From: UBA830 sp038146925
GTDB taxonomy: Bacteria > Pseudomonadota > Alphaproteobacteria > MPNO01 > UBA830
Length of the DNA stretch: 64,000 nucleotides
Direction of reading: 5' to 3'
Assembly (NCBI GenBank): GCA_038146925.1
Contig: JAYQSP010000006.1
Location: 62,001-126,000 of the forward strand
Position numbers and translations under genes: made by a program. Below the pieces are notes generated by a model, which was given only the letters and a program-made list of their open reading frames with translations, searched no databases and was not told the origin of the DNA. Numbering within the stretch: the first letter of the stretch is position 1; each line of letters starts with the position of its first letter. Below are positions 50,559 through 60,927 of this stretch, piece by piece.

Positions 50559-52076
50559 TCAAATCCGCAGAGTTAGTTGCTTTTTGTTGTGCTTGGCAGG
50601 TCTTCTTCTGGACGGTTTTTTAACACCGCTTTTCCTGCTTCCATGTCTGTCTTGTATTTTTTCAGCCTCTCTACGAAAAGTATCTGACTTCCTGACAGCC
50701 CACATTCTATATCGCGCCGCTTTAGCTACCTCTAAATGGTCAACGATGGGGTACGGATAGGCACTTCCTAATACTTGAGCCGAGTTTTCTGCCTTCCAAG
50801 GCTCATGCAGAAACTCGTCGGGGATAACCGACAATTCTGGTACCCATTTTCGGATAAAAACACCGGTCGGATCTTGATCTTTCCCCTGTTTAACTGGGTT
50901 GTAAATCCGGATTGCATTTATGCCCGTGGTGCCCGACTGCATTTGAACTTGGTTCCAGTGAATCCCCGGCTCGTAATCAGTAAATAAACGGGCTAATTCG
51001 AGTCCGGGCTCCCTCCAATGCAACCAAAAGTGATAGCTAGCAACAGCCATCAGCATCGCTCGCATCCTGAAGTTTAGCCAGCCGTTCTCTCTCAAATACC
51101 GCATGCAAGCATCGACAAACGGTAGCCCTGTCTCGCCCGCTGACCAAGCCGTCAAAGCGTCCCCGTTCTCCCCCACTTTCCTGACAGCATCATAGGCTGA
51201 GTGCAGATTTTTAAACTCGATCTGGGGTTCATCTTCGAGTTTTTGAATAAAATGGCAGTGCCAATGCAACCGACTATTGAAAGACTTCAGAGATTGCCTC
51301 CACATCATTGATTCTGTCGGCGCATTTTTTAGTGCAATCTGTCGGGACTTGACTGCTGAGTTGACCTCTCGCACCGAAATAGTGCCCCAAGAAATATGTG
51401 GAGATAGCCTCGAGCATGCTATTTCAGCGCTTAGCGGAGAAGACATAGATGTTCTGTAAGTCTCTCCCCTCTCTGAGAGGAAACTCTCCAAGAGGTTCTT
51501 TGCCGCTAAACTCCCACCACTCTGCCGGACAGGACAAAAGCCTTCTGTTATCGCCAACGTGGCGCTGGTTGGAATTGCTCCCAGGTCGATGTTCACAGGC
51601 GGGAGGTTTGGTGGCTTTGCCACCTCCTCGCCCATATGTTTATCCCACCTCTTTGACCATCCATTCCGTGATAGATATGGCCGGCTAACGCCATGGTTCT
51701 GGATTTCATGCCATTTGATGTTGTGTTCCCGGCACCAAGCTCCAACCTTCAAATCTCTCTGGTAGGTCCAGTTGTTACCTGTTTCCTGATGCGACCACAG
51801 ACCCGAGATAAAACCACGCGCACGAAGATCATCAAGAACATCGACCACATCACCGGTTCTCACTACTAGAGGCTGCCCGCACCCCTTGAGGTTTTCTCGA
51901 AGCTCAACCAGAGATTCGGCGATAAAGTCCCAGTGCCGAACCGACATGTCAGCCTGCTGCCACAGTTCAGTTTCGACAATGTAAAGAGGGAGCACCAGGC
52001 CGGCCGCTGCCGCCGAAACTAGGGGACGGTGATCCGTCACCCTTAGATCTCTTTTAAACCAAACAACTTCATGCAT
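50559..52076 (-). CDS. Cryptochrome/deoxyribodipyrimidine photolyase family protein
   Basis: A 505-residue classical photolyase/cryptochrome. The N-terminal antenna domain is MHEVVWFKRDLRVTDHRPLV and the FAD domain has SPHISWGTISVREV, RLHWHCHFIQKLEDEPQIEF, GETGLPFVDACMRYLRENGW and MRAMLMAVASYHFWLHW, then NPVKQGKDQDPTGVFIRKWVPEL. The last 50 residues are strongly basic (RKSGVKKPSRRRPAKHNKKQ), an unusual tail suited to DNA contact. It and the reversed-order gene are 63 bp apart on the same strand. Repair enzyme or cryptochrome cannot be separated here. Confidence 0.92.
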   Translation of the reverse strand: MHEVVWFKRDLRVTDHRPLVSAAAAGLVLPLYIVETELWQQADMSVRHWDFIAESLVELRENLKGCGQPLVVRTGDVVDVLDDLRARGFISGLWSHQETGNNWTYQRDLKVGAWCREHNIKWHEIQNHGVSRPYLSRNGWSKRWDKHMGEEVAKPPNLPPVNIDLGAIPTSATLAITEGFCPVRQSGGSLAAKNLLESFLSERGETYRTSMSSPLSAEIACSRLSPHISWGTISVREVNSAVKSRQIALKNAPTESMMWRQSLKSFNSRLHWHCHFIQKLEDEPQIEFKNLHSAYDAVRKVGENGDALTAWSAGETGLPFVDACMRYLRENGWLNFRMRAMLMAVASYHFWLHWREPGLELARLFTDYEPGIHWNQVQMQSGTTGINAIRIYNPVKQGKDQDPTGVFIRKWVPELSVIPDEFLHEPWKAENSAQVLGSAYPYPIVDHLEVAKAARYRMWAVRKSDTFRREAEKIQDRHGSRKSGVKKPSRRRPAKHNKKQLTLRI

Positions 52077-52226
52077 GCGATTTTTACGTCGGCAAGAACG
52101 GCGCCGATTTCATCCATCGACCTAAATTTAATAAATTTTAGGTGCCGAATATAAAAATTCTGAAGTGTCGGAAACGGATGTAACTCGTCTTTTAGCGAAT
52201 GTCTGTTCGCAAAAATTTAAATGCTA

Positions 52227-53564
52227 CTACTCTAGTGCCAAATGTTTTGGCATGAGTACACCCATCGCTGAAAGCAATGCCAATGCAGACGAAACTCTCG
52301 CACCATCGGCCTCAGCACTGTCTGACCTGGAGTTAATCTCGGCAGTTTCTCCGGATAAAATCTCCAAAAGAGAACGCTTTCCCAACTTTCTCTCTTTCCG
52401 AGCTAGTTCGAGAAATGCTTTCGATAAGTCGGCCTGCTCTCTCAGCAGAATGGCATTTTGCAGCGCTTGCTTATAAGCAACAAAGGCGTTTCGGACTGCC
52501 TCATCAATCAGACGCCTTGCATCATCGAGTTGTTTTTGAGCTGCTATGTAGTTTGCCTTAGCCGCGTCAATATTGTTTACAGCCGAAAACCCAAGATTAA
52601 AGTTGTATGTAAATTGTAATTTTGCGACGTATTCCTGCGCTTTTCCGCGCGTTCCGCCAACATTTTCTTTAAAACTTTTATCAACGGTAAAGTCAATTTT
52701 TGGCCAGATCTGATCGGCCTTTATCTGCGATAAAGACGCCTTGCTCAAAGACACAGCATCTGCAAGCGTTTGGAGTTGAAAGTTATTTTTTCTGGCAATT
52801 TCCAGCGCCTCTTCGACATCCTTGGGGAGATCCTCAGCTGGTAATTGAAGTTTGCGGGACTTTAGAAACTCATTCTGCAATTCACCGAAAACCGCAAGAT
52901 ATCGATTTTCTTGGGTATTTAGTTGCCCCTCAGCAGCGACTAGGCGCGCCTTCGCGCCGGCCAATTGGACTTTTGCCTGGAGAACATCTGTTGATACTCC
53001 GGCGCCACTTTTTACGCGTATGCCCTCCAGCTTCGTTTGCTTTTCCAGGTTCGTCAGTGATCTTTTGGCATATCGCAATTTTTCTATTGCAGTTGCCACG
53101 CCCATCTGAGCAACACCGATTTCAAGAATGAGGGATTGCCGTGTTAACTCGAGAGTTTTTTCTGCTTGTGCGAGGGACAGACGCGCAATTTGAGTTGCCG
53201 CAGACTTTGAACCAAAGTGATAAACAGGCTGGGTTACTGTAAGTTTCAGTTCATTAGACTTGATATTAACATCATCTGTGCCACTGACATTGTTGCGATC
53301 TTCTTTTGCTTGGTTCCCAGTAACCGTTAAGCTTGGAAACCAAGATTTTTGAGAAACTCTTAATCCCTCCTCCAACGACTTCACTGTTTGCTTTGCAGCT
53401 TCAATTCTTGGGTGGTTATCTAGAATTTGCTCAACCTGCTCGTCGAAAGAGAGGCTTTGAGCCAGCCCCGGCAGTGTTTGCATTATCGAAACGGCGACAA
53501 ACAAAATCACAATTAATGTTTTAATTTTATAGTTTGAAAACTGATTACGAACTGAATTTACCAT
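52227..53564 (-). CDS. TolC family outer-membrane channel of a type I secretion system
   Basis: A 445-residue outer-membrane efflux protein with a signal peptide ending LPGLAQS and the two-fold TolC repeat: NHPRIEAAKQTVKSLEEGLR ... ITxNQ-type strands, GAGVSTDVLQAKVQLAGAKA in the first half and LDDARRLIDEAVRNAFVAYK, RKLGKRSLLEILSGETAEIN in the second. The start at ATG 53564 is chosen because upstream residues are not signal-like. It ends the secretion operon and is preceded by HlyD with about 60 bp between. Confidence 0.92.
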   Translation of the reverse strand: MVNSVRNQFSNYKIKTLIVILFVAVSIMQTLPGLAQSLSFDEQVEQILDNHPRIEAAKQTVKSLEEGLRVSQKSWFPSLTVTGNQAKEDRNNVSGTDDVNIKSNELKLTVTQPVYHFGSKSAATQIARLSLAQAEKTLELTRQSLILEIGVAQMGVATAIEKLRYAKRSLTNLEKQTKLEGIRVKSGAGVSTDVLQAKVQLAGAKARLVAAEGQLNTQENRYLAVFGELQNEFLKSRKLQLPAEDLPKDVEEALEIARKNNFQLQTLADAVSLSKASLSQIKADQIWPKIDFTVDKSFKENVGGTRGKAQEYVAKLQFTYNFNLGFSAVNNIDAAKANYIAAQKQLDDARRLIDEAVRNAFVAYKQALQNAILLREQADLSKAFLELARKERKLGKRSLLEILSGETAEINSRSDSAEADGARVSSALALLSAMGVLMPKHLALE

Positions 53565-53625
53565 TTGCGTTACACCATTCCTGACCCTCAAAAAATCGAG
53601 GATAGAACTCAATCTCCTGGATGTC

Positions 53626-54894
53626 TTATTTCTCCCGGAGTGCCATTGAAGCACTCCGCCCGAAGGGCTCGATAAAGTAATCAATAATACGGCGCTCTCC
53701 TATTAAAATTCTGCATTCTACGCTCTCACCTGCCCCAAGCTTATAGGACGTACCTTTATATGAAATACTGTCTTCATCTACCGTGATCCTGATTACGAAG
53801 TATTTCGAACCAGACGGCGCATCAATGCTGTCGGCGCTGATGTAGTCAACTTTTCCATCTAACTGGCCAAAGCCTGCCGGACCAGGTGCGGTAAGGCGCA
53901 CCTTTGCCCGCTGGCCGACCATAACATAAGCCTTCTCATGGACAGGCAGTTTGGACTCGATAATCAACCGTCCAGCATCAGGCACCACCTCAAGCACGAC
54001 CGCGCCGGGGGAGATAACTCCTCCTATCGTCGAGTAATAAAGATATTTCACCTGACCATTGACTGGCGAACGGATCATTGTTCGGAAACGATTATCCAAA
54101 AGACGCTCTTTACGGATTAGAAGCTGTTCGTACGCGTTGTTTTTTTCGTTGTACTCACTCAGAGCGTTTTCCTTATGGGCATCCTTCAAAGAACGGATTC
54201 TTAATTTGGCTTCTTTGATAGCCGTATTCGATTTTTCAAGTGACCAGAAATCTTCACTCAATTTTCCCTCTATCCCAATCTTTTGCTCGAGGTACTTGAG
54301 ATGATCCAATCTATTTGACAAATCGTCTTTGAGGAGGGCATCACTGATCTGAATTTTTTCATCTAATATTGATAGATATTTTTTATTTTTTCCAATCCTC
54401 TCTTGTATCTCCTTCATATCCTGAACTTTTTGTTCAACAATATTTTTCTGCACCGAAATCCTATTTTCTAACGAAGCTTTCCTTATGCTGAAGAGCTCTA
54501 ATGCCCTTTGTACTTTACCGGGATGTTCAGTCTTTAGATCCACTGAGTAGGCAACAGATCGGCTAAAATCCTGCTCCGCCTGCAACCGCTTTAAATCTAT
54601 CTTCAACGCCGCAAGGCGCATTTCTAATTCATTAAACTCTGTCTCTGTTCTCGTCGCTTCAAGCTCAATTAATGGCTCGCCCGACGATACATTTTGCCCC
54701 TCCCTAACCATAATTGAACGAATGATCCCACCTTCGAGGTGCTGAATTTTTTTAATTTTATTTGATGGTGTCACCACCCCTTGAGTAACGGTCACATAAT
54801 CAAGTGTCCCGAGATATGACCAAACGCCCAGCAGGCAGAATAATAAGAATGCGGCAAAACCCAGAAAGGAATGTTTCGAACCCTTTTTCGACAT
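53626..54894 (-). CDS. HlyD family membrane-fusion protein of a type I secretion system
   Basis: A 422-residue adaptor linking the inner-membrane ABC pump to TolC. It has one N-terminal membrane helix (about 10-30), a barrel half GGIIRSIMVREGQNVSSGEPLIEL, a long coiled-coil hairpin (about 90-290, rich in Glu/Lys/Leu) and the second half FRTMIRSPVNGQVKYLYYST, LPVHEKAYVMVGQRAKVRLT and DYISADSIDAPSGSKYF of the PrtE/HlyD type. Its ATG overlaps the ABC gene's TGA (TGATG). Confidence 0.93.
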   Translation of the reverse strand: MSKKGSKHSFLGFAAFLLFCLLGVWSYLGTLDYVTVTQGVVTPSNKIKKIQHLEGGIIRSIMVREGQNVSSGEPLIELEATRTETEFNELEMRLAALKIDLKRLQAEQDFSRSVAYSVDLKTEHPGKVQRALELFSIRKASLENRISVQKNIVEQKVQDMKEIQERIGKNKKYLSILDEKIQISDALLKDDLSNRLDHLKYLEQKIGIEGKLSEDFWSLEKSNTAIKEAKLRIRSLKDAHKENALSEYNEKNNAYEQLLIRKERLLDNRFRTMIRSPVNGQVKYLYYSTIGGVISPGAVVLEVVPDAGRLIIESKLPVHEKAYVMVGQRAKVRLTAPGPAGFGQLDGKVDYISADSIDAPSGSKYFVIRITVDEDSISYKGTSYKLGAGESVECRILIGERRIIDYFIEPFGRSASMALREK

Positions 54895-56546
54895 CAGTAT
54901 GCAACCGAGCGCATTACGGGCCGTTCACCATCGTCAAGATCGAGAACGTGGTGAGCGCCTTTCAACACCTTGTTGTCATGGGAACAAATAATCAGAGTAA
55001 TTCCTGCCTTGGATAGACTACTCATTACGTCGTAGACATGAGCAGCTCCATTTGCGTCAATCCCCTCCGTCGGCTCGTCCAATATTGCGAGTTTACCGCC
55101 ATTTGTAAGCGCCCTTGCCAATGACAATCGCCTCCGAACTCCAAGGGATAAGCTTGAGCCCGACGTATTTAAAATTTGGTCTAACCCCCCCACTGACTTG
55201 TCTATTTCTTCGTCCAAACCGACCTGAGCCAGTAAATTTCTAATTTGGGAATCGGAAATTTCATCACAAAAAGCCTGAAAGTTCTCGCGGATACTTCCCT
55301 CTATAAATTTCGGCTCCTGAGGAAGATAAATTATTTGTCGCCTCCACCATTCAAGGGAGAGTTGTTTGAGATTTACGGCATCGGCAGAGATGTAGCCTTC
55401 ACTGGGCTCCAACAATCCAACAATTAATTTTGTGAGTGTCGTTTTACCTGAGCCGTTTGCGCCGGTGACACATAGAACTTCACCAGATCCAAGAGATAGG
55501 GACAGTTTTTCAATAACAGGCGTTTCTTTGCTCGGGTAGTTGAAGCTTATCTCTTTGAAATCAAGCGTCCCGGAATATGCTTCAAAAGCACTGCCATCCA
55601 TCTTTTCGAATGGAACCCGCTCAAAGTCATCTATTGTCTGCCTGGCGTGATCCGCTTGTCTCCAGCTCTCGGTTTGCTGACAAAGGGCGACGACGGGTGC
55701 TAAGGCTCGGGCGGCGAGAATATTAGCGCCAATCATTTCTCCAATATCTAAATGTCCATCGACAACTAGCACTGCACCTACAGTGATGACTGCAACTGTA
55801 AGGATCCCCGTAAATGCCTTTATGGTTGTCTGGGTAAGGTTTTGGCGCCCCAAGAGACGAGACTGCAATTCATTCAGTGTATTAGAAGCTTTTTCCGACT
55901 TTTTTTGAACGAACCCAGATAAATCAAATACCCGTATTGTCTCGGGCGTCTCGATCACGTTCGTCGTAATCTGGCCTTTCAAGGCACTCAATTTGTTTAT
56001 GCTTCGTCCAAGCTCTCTCAGCCCGTTAAATTGAATGAATATTATCAGGGCAATAGCAACCATTACGGTTGCCGTAACCAACGCAAGTGGAGGTGAAATT
56101 AGGTAAAGCACAAACAGGAAAAGTAGCGCGAAAGGAGCATCAAGAAATGAACAAATGCTGGCCGATGAATAGGCTCCGCGTAATTGCTCAATGCTACCGA
56201 ACAGCCCCCTCAGCGTGCTATCTGGTATTCGCCCAAGAAAGCTGAGCTTCGAGCGCGCCACCCTAACAAAGACACGATTATTCAGCTGATCTTGCCCATC
56301 AAAATCCAAATTTTGGGCGGTGCTGTAACGTATCTGACGAAATATGAATTCAAATACGATAGATAAAAATGCAGCGCTGGCAAGTGTAACTAAGGTGGCG
56401 TCGACGCCGTACGTGACATATCTGTTCAACACAAGAATTACAAAGATTGCCGGCACGAGAGCCAGAATATTTGCGGCAAAAGATGAAAATAAAAGCGCAG
56501 CCGTGGTGGAAGGTGCCAGCGCTAACTGTTTGAGAAGCCGTTTCAT
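54894..56546 (-). CDS. Type I secretion ABC transporter (PrtD-like)
   Basis: A 550-residue half-transporter (no N-terminal peptidase domain). Six membrane helices occupy about 25-310, with an ATPase domain behind. Walker A is TGANGSGKTT, Walker B LAILDEPTEGIDANG and the H-loop CSHDNKV. The signature motif is SSLSLGVRRRLSLARAL: LSLGV replaces LSGGQ, a deviation from the canonical sequence, but position and surrounding RRRLSLARAL fit. The start ATG 56546 is chosen; a TTG at 56576 would add ten residues. It exports the adjacent RTX proteins. Confidence 0.9.
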   Translation of the reverse strand: MKRLLKQLALAPSTTAALLFSSFAANILALVPAIFVILVLNRYVTYGVDATLVTLASAAFLSIVFEFIFRQIRYSTAQNLDFDGQDQLNNRVFVRVARSKLSFLGRIPDSTLRGLFGSIEQLRGAYSSASICSFLDAPFALLFLFVLYLISPPLALVTATVMVAIALIIFIQFNGLRELGRSINKLSALKGQITTNVIETPETIRVFDLSGFVQKKSEKASNTLNELQSRLLGRQNLTQTTIKAFTGILTVAVITVGAVLVVDGHLDIGEMIGANILAARALAPVVALCQQTESWRQADHARQTIDDFERVPFEKMDGSAFEAYSGTLDFKEISFNYPSKETPVIEKLSLSLGSGEVLCVTGANGSGKTTLTKLIVGLLEPSEGYISADAVNLKQLSLEWWRRQIIYLPQEPKFIEGSIRENFQAFCDEISDSQIRNLLAQVGLDEEIDKSVGGLDQILNTSGSSLSLGVRRRLSLARALTNGGKLAILDEPTEGIDANGAAHVYDVMSSLSKAGITLIICSHDNKVLKGAHHVLDLDDGERPVMRSVAY

Positions 56547-56594
56547 ACTGGCAACGTAACTGATTTCGTGTCCCAACCGCTACACTGGAAGTGA

Positions 56595-59500
56595 CTAGAT
56601 AATATTAGCGTTGTCGAAGGTTGTTACACTACCGGGATTATCGAAAATTGCGACGACACTGAGTTCACCACTGAAGTCTGCCTCTGATGTCGCGCCCTCC
56701 TGGTACCTTATGATCGTCGCATTTTCACCGGCGTCATAAAAAATAAGCAAAGAGTCCGTGTTTGCTGTTCCCCTGTGTCACCTGGCCGATGATCCGGTGA
56801 GGTTGGTAGACGCGTCGGTACTTTCGAGAAGAGCTTCCACCGCCGTTATAATTTGGCTTAACGTTGAGCTTGATATATCAACGTCGAGGTTGTTGGTGTT
56901 CACGGTGGTTTCAAAATCGATGACGCCCGTCGCATTCGAAGAAATGACGTCCGTCGAACTGGCTCCGCTGTTGATCTCTGTCAGCGTAAAATCATTCGCC
57001 GAAGACACAGATGTGCCGTCACCAGCGACCAAATTGCTCTTATAATCAAAACGATCAGTCGTCGCGCCGGAACCACCGGTGAAGCCTTTGATCTGTGAAG
57101 GGCCGAGTGACGTTTGAGCATCTACCGACAATGTCTGGCGGGTGGAACTCCCGTCATCGAGCCGAATATCATCTATGTTAGAGAACGTTATTCCTGACAG
57201 ATCCACCGACCCCTCAAGCACCAAATCATCGTCGGCGACGCTACTGCTACTCAAGGTGCCCGTTAGATTTTTAAGCCCAGAAATACTTGTAGAACCATCG
57301 AAGGTAATTTCTTGAGAAGAACCGGTAGGATTATCGGGATTTGAACCCACAACCTGCGTCAGTGTAATTGTCTCAATACCGTTAAATGTTTTCCCCTGCG
57401 CATTAAAATCATTAGTCGAGACCTTAATTACATCTGCAGAACCGTCTCCCAGGAAATTTGTCATCCGATCTAGCTCGTTGCCGCTCATATCAAGTGTGAC
57501 GCCTCCGGCGGCACCTCCCGACAGATCGAAGGTTTCTGTCGTCGCAATGGAGGTATTTAACTTGGGAATTATGAGGGAAGAAATAGATGTCGAGGTGAGA
57601 GAAATTGTGTCGGTGCCATTTCCCCCTGACAGATCTATTCCACTCGAAACATCGGAGGCAGCAGAAATCTGAATTGTGTCATCACCGTCACCACCCGAAA
57701 TCGTATCTCTGCCCCCACCGATCTGAAAAATATCATCACCCCCAAAACCCGACAATGTGTCTCCATCAGAGCTTCCGATCAGCGTTCTACCCACGCTATC
57801 ACTGGCATCAAAAACCCTCACGCCACTGCCCAGTGACGACGTCGCAGTCAGCGTGGAAACTGCGTTAGAAACATTCACGGTAGAGAGATTTAGGGTACTA
57901 TCCGTGCCCTTGAGTGTTATCCCCGATACACCGGCCTCCGCAGTTACATTTGTGAAGTTGATGAAGGTGTCGGCCGTCGCCTGAAAGGTGGTGTTCGACG
58001 TGAAAAAATTTAAATTTTCGATACCCACGATCGTAACGAATTGAGCATTAGGCGTCTGAGCGATAAAGCTTTGACCGGCAGCTGTTGCCGCTGCACCGAT
58101 TTGAAGTGTGTCACCGGTTGAACCGTTAGAACCGCCGGATATGTCGTCTGAGTTATTTGGATCGCCCGTTACGATAAAGTCGCCGGGTTCAGCCACGACA
58201 ATAACGTCGTCGCCGTCGCCCGCCTGGATTATATCTGCACCGGCTTTGTTAATGATGACATCGTCACCTCCGCCCCCAAAAACAAGATCGCCGAATTTTC
58301 CAGACGTCGTGATAGTGTCATCTCCATCACCACCAAATAATAGGGCTCCAAATACTGCTGCTTGATCGACATCCAGCGAGAGCGAACCGAAGGTAATATC
58401 ACTGGCCGATGTACCATCACCGGATGCATTCAGATTATCGTTGCCCGACGAACCGGCTAAAACAAATCCAGTACCTCCTACATCAAAATTAATAGGTAGC
58501 CTTTGAGCGCTTCCTCCGGCTTCCGCAAAAAAGAACTGCTCGACGTTTGTTACTGTCGTGGTATTCGTGATCGAACCATCGCTCGACGAGCCTTTGAGAG
58601 TATGTGGGCCGGCGCCGGTGCCAAAGGTTCCAACCATTAAGATATCGTTCAGATTATCGTATGTAAGCTCGTCAGTACCCGCGCCACCGTCGACGACATC
58701 TGTGCCCCCAAGCGTAGCCCCCTGCGTCGCAAAAAACTGAGTATTTACATTACTACCCGGGCTGCCCGTTAGGTTGTCATTTCCAGAGGTCGCGTTAATC
58801 CTCTCGTTAAAGGTAGAGATCGTCCCCTCCGCCGCTTGGGTTTCGATCCTCGCCTCTTCAAAGATTTCGTTAATAAAAGCATTTGCTTGAAGCCCTGGAT
58901 CGAAGCCCTGCACAAAAAGATCAGCGGCAAGAAAATCTATACGACCGTCGTCACCGGGCCCGCCCGCCGCAGCCAAATTTGCCTCAAAAGCGGCACCAAA
59001 AGCTTCATCTATTGATCGACCCTCAATTAACGCCTGCCTGAAGGCAATTTCCCCCTCCGTATCACGACCACCGGTTGTCTCGACGATGAGAGAAAGAGCC
59101 TCAGCGTCATCATTACGGAAGGCACTATCCAGAGATTGAAAGGCCGCCTCTCTCGCTATATCAACATCTTGTCTGGACACCTCCGGCCCGGAAATTTGAG
59201 CTCTTAATGCGTCTTCGGCGCTGGCGCCCTGCTGAATGGCCTCTTCAATGGAGGTAGAAGTGGCCTCAATCTCAACCCTGTTGGGGTCTCTATTCCGATC
59301 AAACTCTTCTCGAACCGCATCCTCTGCCGCCCACACGGCCTCTCTCGGGTCAGCCCCCTCAGCAATAGCCTGCTGGAAGGCTGCCTCAGCCACCGCCTTC
59401 TCCTCCTCCGTTGCACCGACAGCTGAAGCGGCTTTTTCAAACGCCTCCTCCTCGGATAAACCACTCTCCCGTGCTTCTTCAAAAGCGTCTCGCGCGTTGC

Positions 59501-59798
59501 CGTAACGGTTAGGGCGGTCTTGTTCTTCTCCGGGTTGTTCGGCGGCCGTCTGCTGGGGCTCACCATCAGGACCACCTTCAGGACCCTCGCCTGGTCCCTG
59601 CTCCGGACCCTCACCAACTGGGCCACCCTCACCCGGCGGTGGGCCATCTCCCTCACCAGGCGGCGCCTCTCCAGGCGGTGCATCCCCCTCTCCAGATCCA
59701 GCTTCAGCAGGAACCCTCTCAGCCTCAGATGCATCCCGCTCCCCCTCGCCCTCTTCTCCTTCTCCTTCTCCTTTTTCTTCTTCGGGTTCTCCTCTCCC
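56595..59798 (-). CDS. RTX surface protein, C-terminal frame (split gene)
   Basis: About 1065 residues of one frame continuing the FecR-domain protein of 59771-60877. It begins with Glu/Pro/Gly-rich sequence (GEGDAPPGEAPPGEGDGP), then Ala/Glu helical repeats (EEEAFEKAASAVG, AEAAFQQAIAEGADPREAVW), then beta-rich domains with calcium-binding RTX nonapeptides (GGGGDDVIINKAGADIIQAG; GGDGDDTIQISAASD) and a C-terminal domain shared with the next protein upstream (GTANTDSLLIFYDAGE, ATIIRYQEGATSEADFSGEL, SVVAIFDNPG). Without correction the frame meets TGA at 56778-56780 after NLTGSSAR, yet the same frame continues with conserved sequence to 56595. Probable T1SS substrate and adhesin. Confidence 0.83.
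58156..58370 (-). repeat. RTX calcium-binding nonapeptide block
   Basis: Encodes GGDGDDTITTSGKFGDLVFGG (run split over two repeats), GGGGDDVII, and AGDGDDVIVV: tandem GGxGxDxux units forming a calcium-binding beta-roll in the RTX protein. Another smaller block lies at about 57640-57760 (GGRDTISGGDGDDTIQI). Confidence 0.7.
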
Positions 59799-60877
59799 TC
59801 AGGGGTCTCTCCCTCTACCGCTTCTCCCTCTCCCGCTTCGCCCTCTTGCTCTTGCTCTTGCTCCCCCTCATCGGAAGCACCATCAGTCGTATCAGCGGCA
59901 GGACCGTCTTGTTGCTGTTGCTGTTGCTGTTGCTGCTGTTGTGTCGATGGCGGGAGAAACGTCCTGATATTACTGCCGTAAAGGCTCTCAAGCTGATTGG
60001 CAGGAACAACAACAGGCGGCGGCGGCGCCGTAAACGCACTCGTAAGGCTCGTCGTCTGGAACGGAACAGACATAATCTGCGTACCCGCAGAGTTACTCAC
60101 CGCAATCTGACCAACACCACCATCAGCATCAGGAAGAAGCGTAATCGAGTTCGATGAACCTTCAGCAGCAGCCTTACCGGCAACCGTCGTGCCCCGGATG
60201 CCGATACTCGCAACAGGCGTCTTAACAACCATCGCGTCATCACCAGACTTCGCAACCTGGCCAGACACAAATGAGAACACACCCTTAACAACGCTGAAAG
60301 AACTGCTCGAGTTACTGTTGTTCGAAGGATCGTAGATCATCTCATCGATCACCATCCTTCCGCTCTCACCAAGCGAGAAACTCGTCTCGTCTACAAACTT
60401 GATACCGATATTGGCATCCGCCTCCGTCTTGATGACGTCGCCGGAGAAAATAGACGTCCCCTTCGATGCCTGAACGCTCGTCCCGTCCGTCCTCGTGAGA
60501 GTGACCGTTCCAGACAGCTTCTCAACCGTGCCAATCGACGACGCAACAGTCGACTGGGCAACCTGGGAGAGTTGCGCAAACTGTCCAGGCGCAAAAGGAC
60601 CCGCAAGCTTAACCGCCAGAGATCCATCGATAACCGAATGACCACTCTCCGTCGTCAGGTCAGGCGCAGTACCAAGGGTAAAAAAGTTCCTGACGACAAC
60701 CGTCGTGTCACCTTCCGACAGCGAAAGATGAGGACCCATACGACCAAAATCAGCAGATAATAAAAAATCACCGTGCGGTACCCGCACAGTCTCAACACCC
60801 GAAGTGTCCAAATACTCCGTATCAGACGAAAAACCTAACGCCTCTGAACGCCCAAAAATTACGCCTGGTAATGACAT
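59771..60877 (-). CDS. FecR-domain protein, N-terminal frame of the RTX surface protein
   Basis: About 365 residues from ATG 60877. Residues about 130-270 form a FecR-type domain: VASSIGTVEKLSGTVTLTRTDGTS, SIFSGDVIKTEADANIGIKF, DETSFSLGESGRMVIDEMIY and VVKTPVASIGIRGTTV. Similar FecR domains head many large alphaproteobacterial T1SS adhesins. It then has APPPPVVVP, an 11-residue Gln tract and an acidic Glu/Gly-rich linker. The same frame stays open to 59204, but after about 59771 it yields Arg-rich nonsense, whereas the next frame is Glu-rich and leads into the RTX part. See the frameshift finding. Confidence 0.83.
59903..59938 (-). repeat. CAG/CAA microsatellite encoding polyglutamine
   Basis: An eleven-residue Gln tract encoded by alternating CAA and CAG codons within the linker of the FecR/RTX protein. 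Such tracts change length readily by slippage without breaking the frame. Confidence 0.7.
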
Positions 60878-60927
60878 CTATCCCTGGTTCGCAGATTGAT
60901 TGGGCGGAAGCATTTCGCGGAATTTCC

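Noticed and set aside
59204..59770. Arg-rich C-terminal 190 residues of the FecR frame as a real domain
   Set aside because: It is the wrong-frame reading of the Glu-rich linker and repeats, whose other frame gives ordered, homologous sequence.
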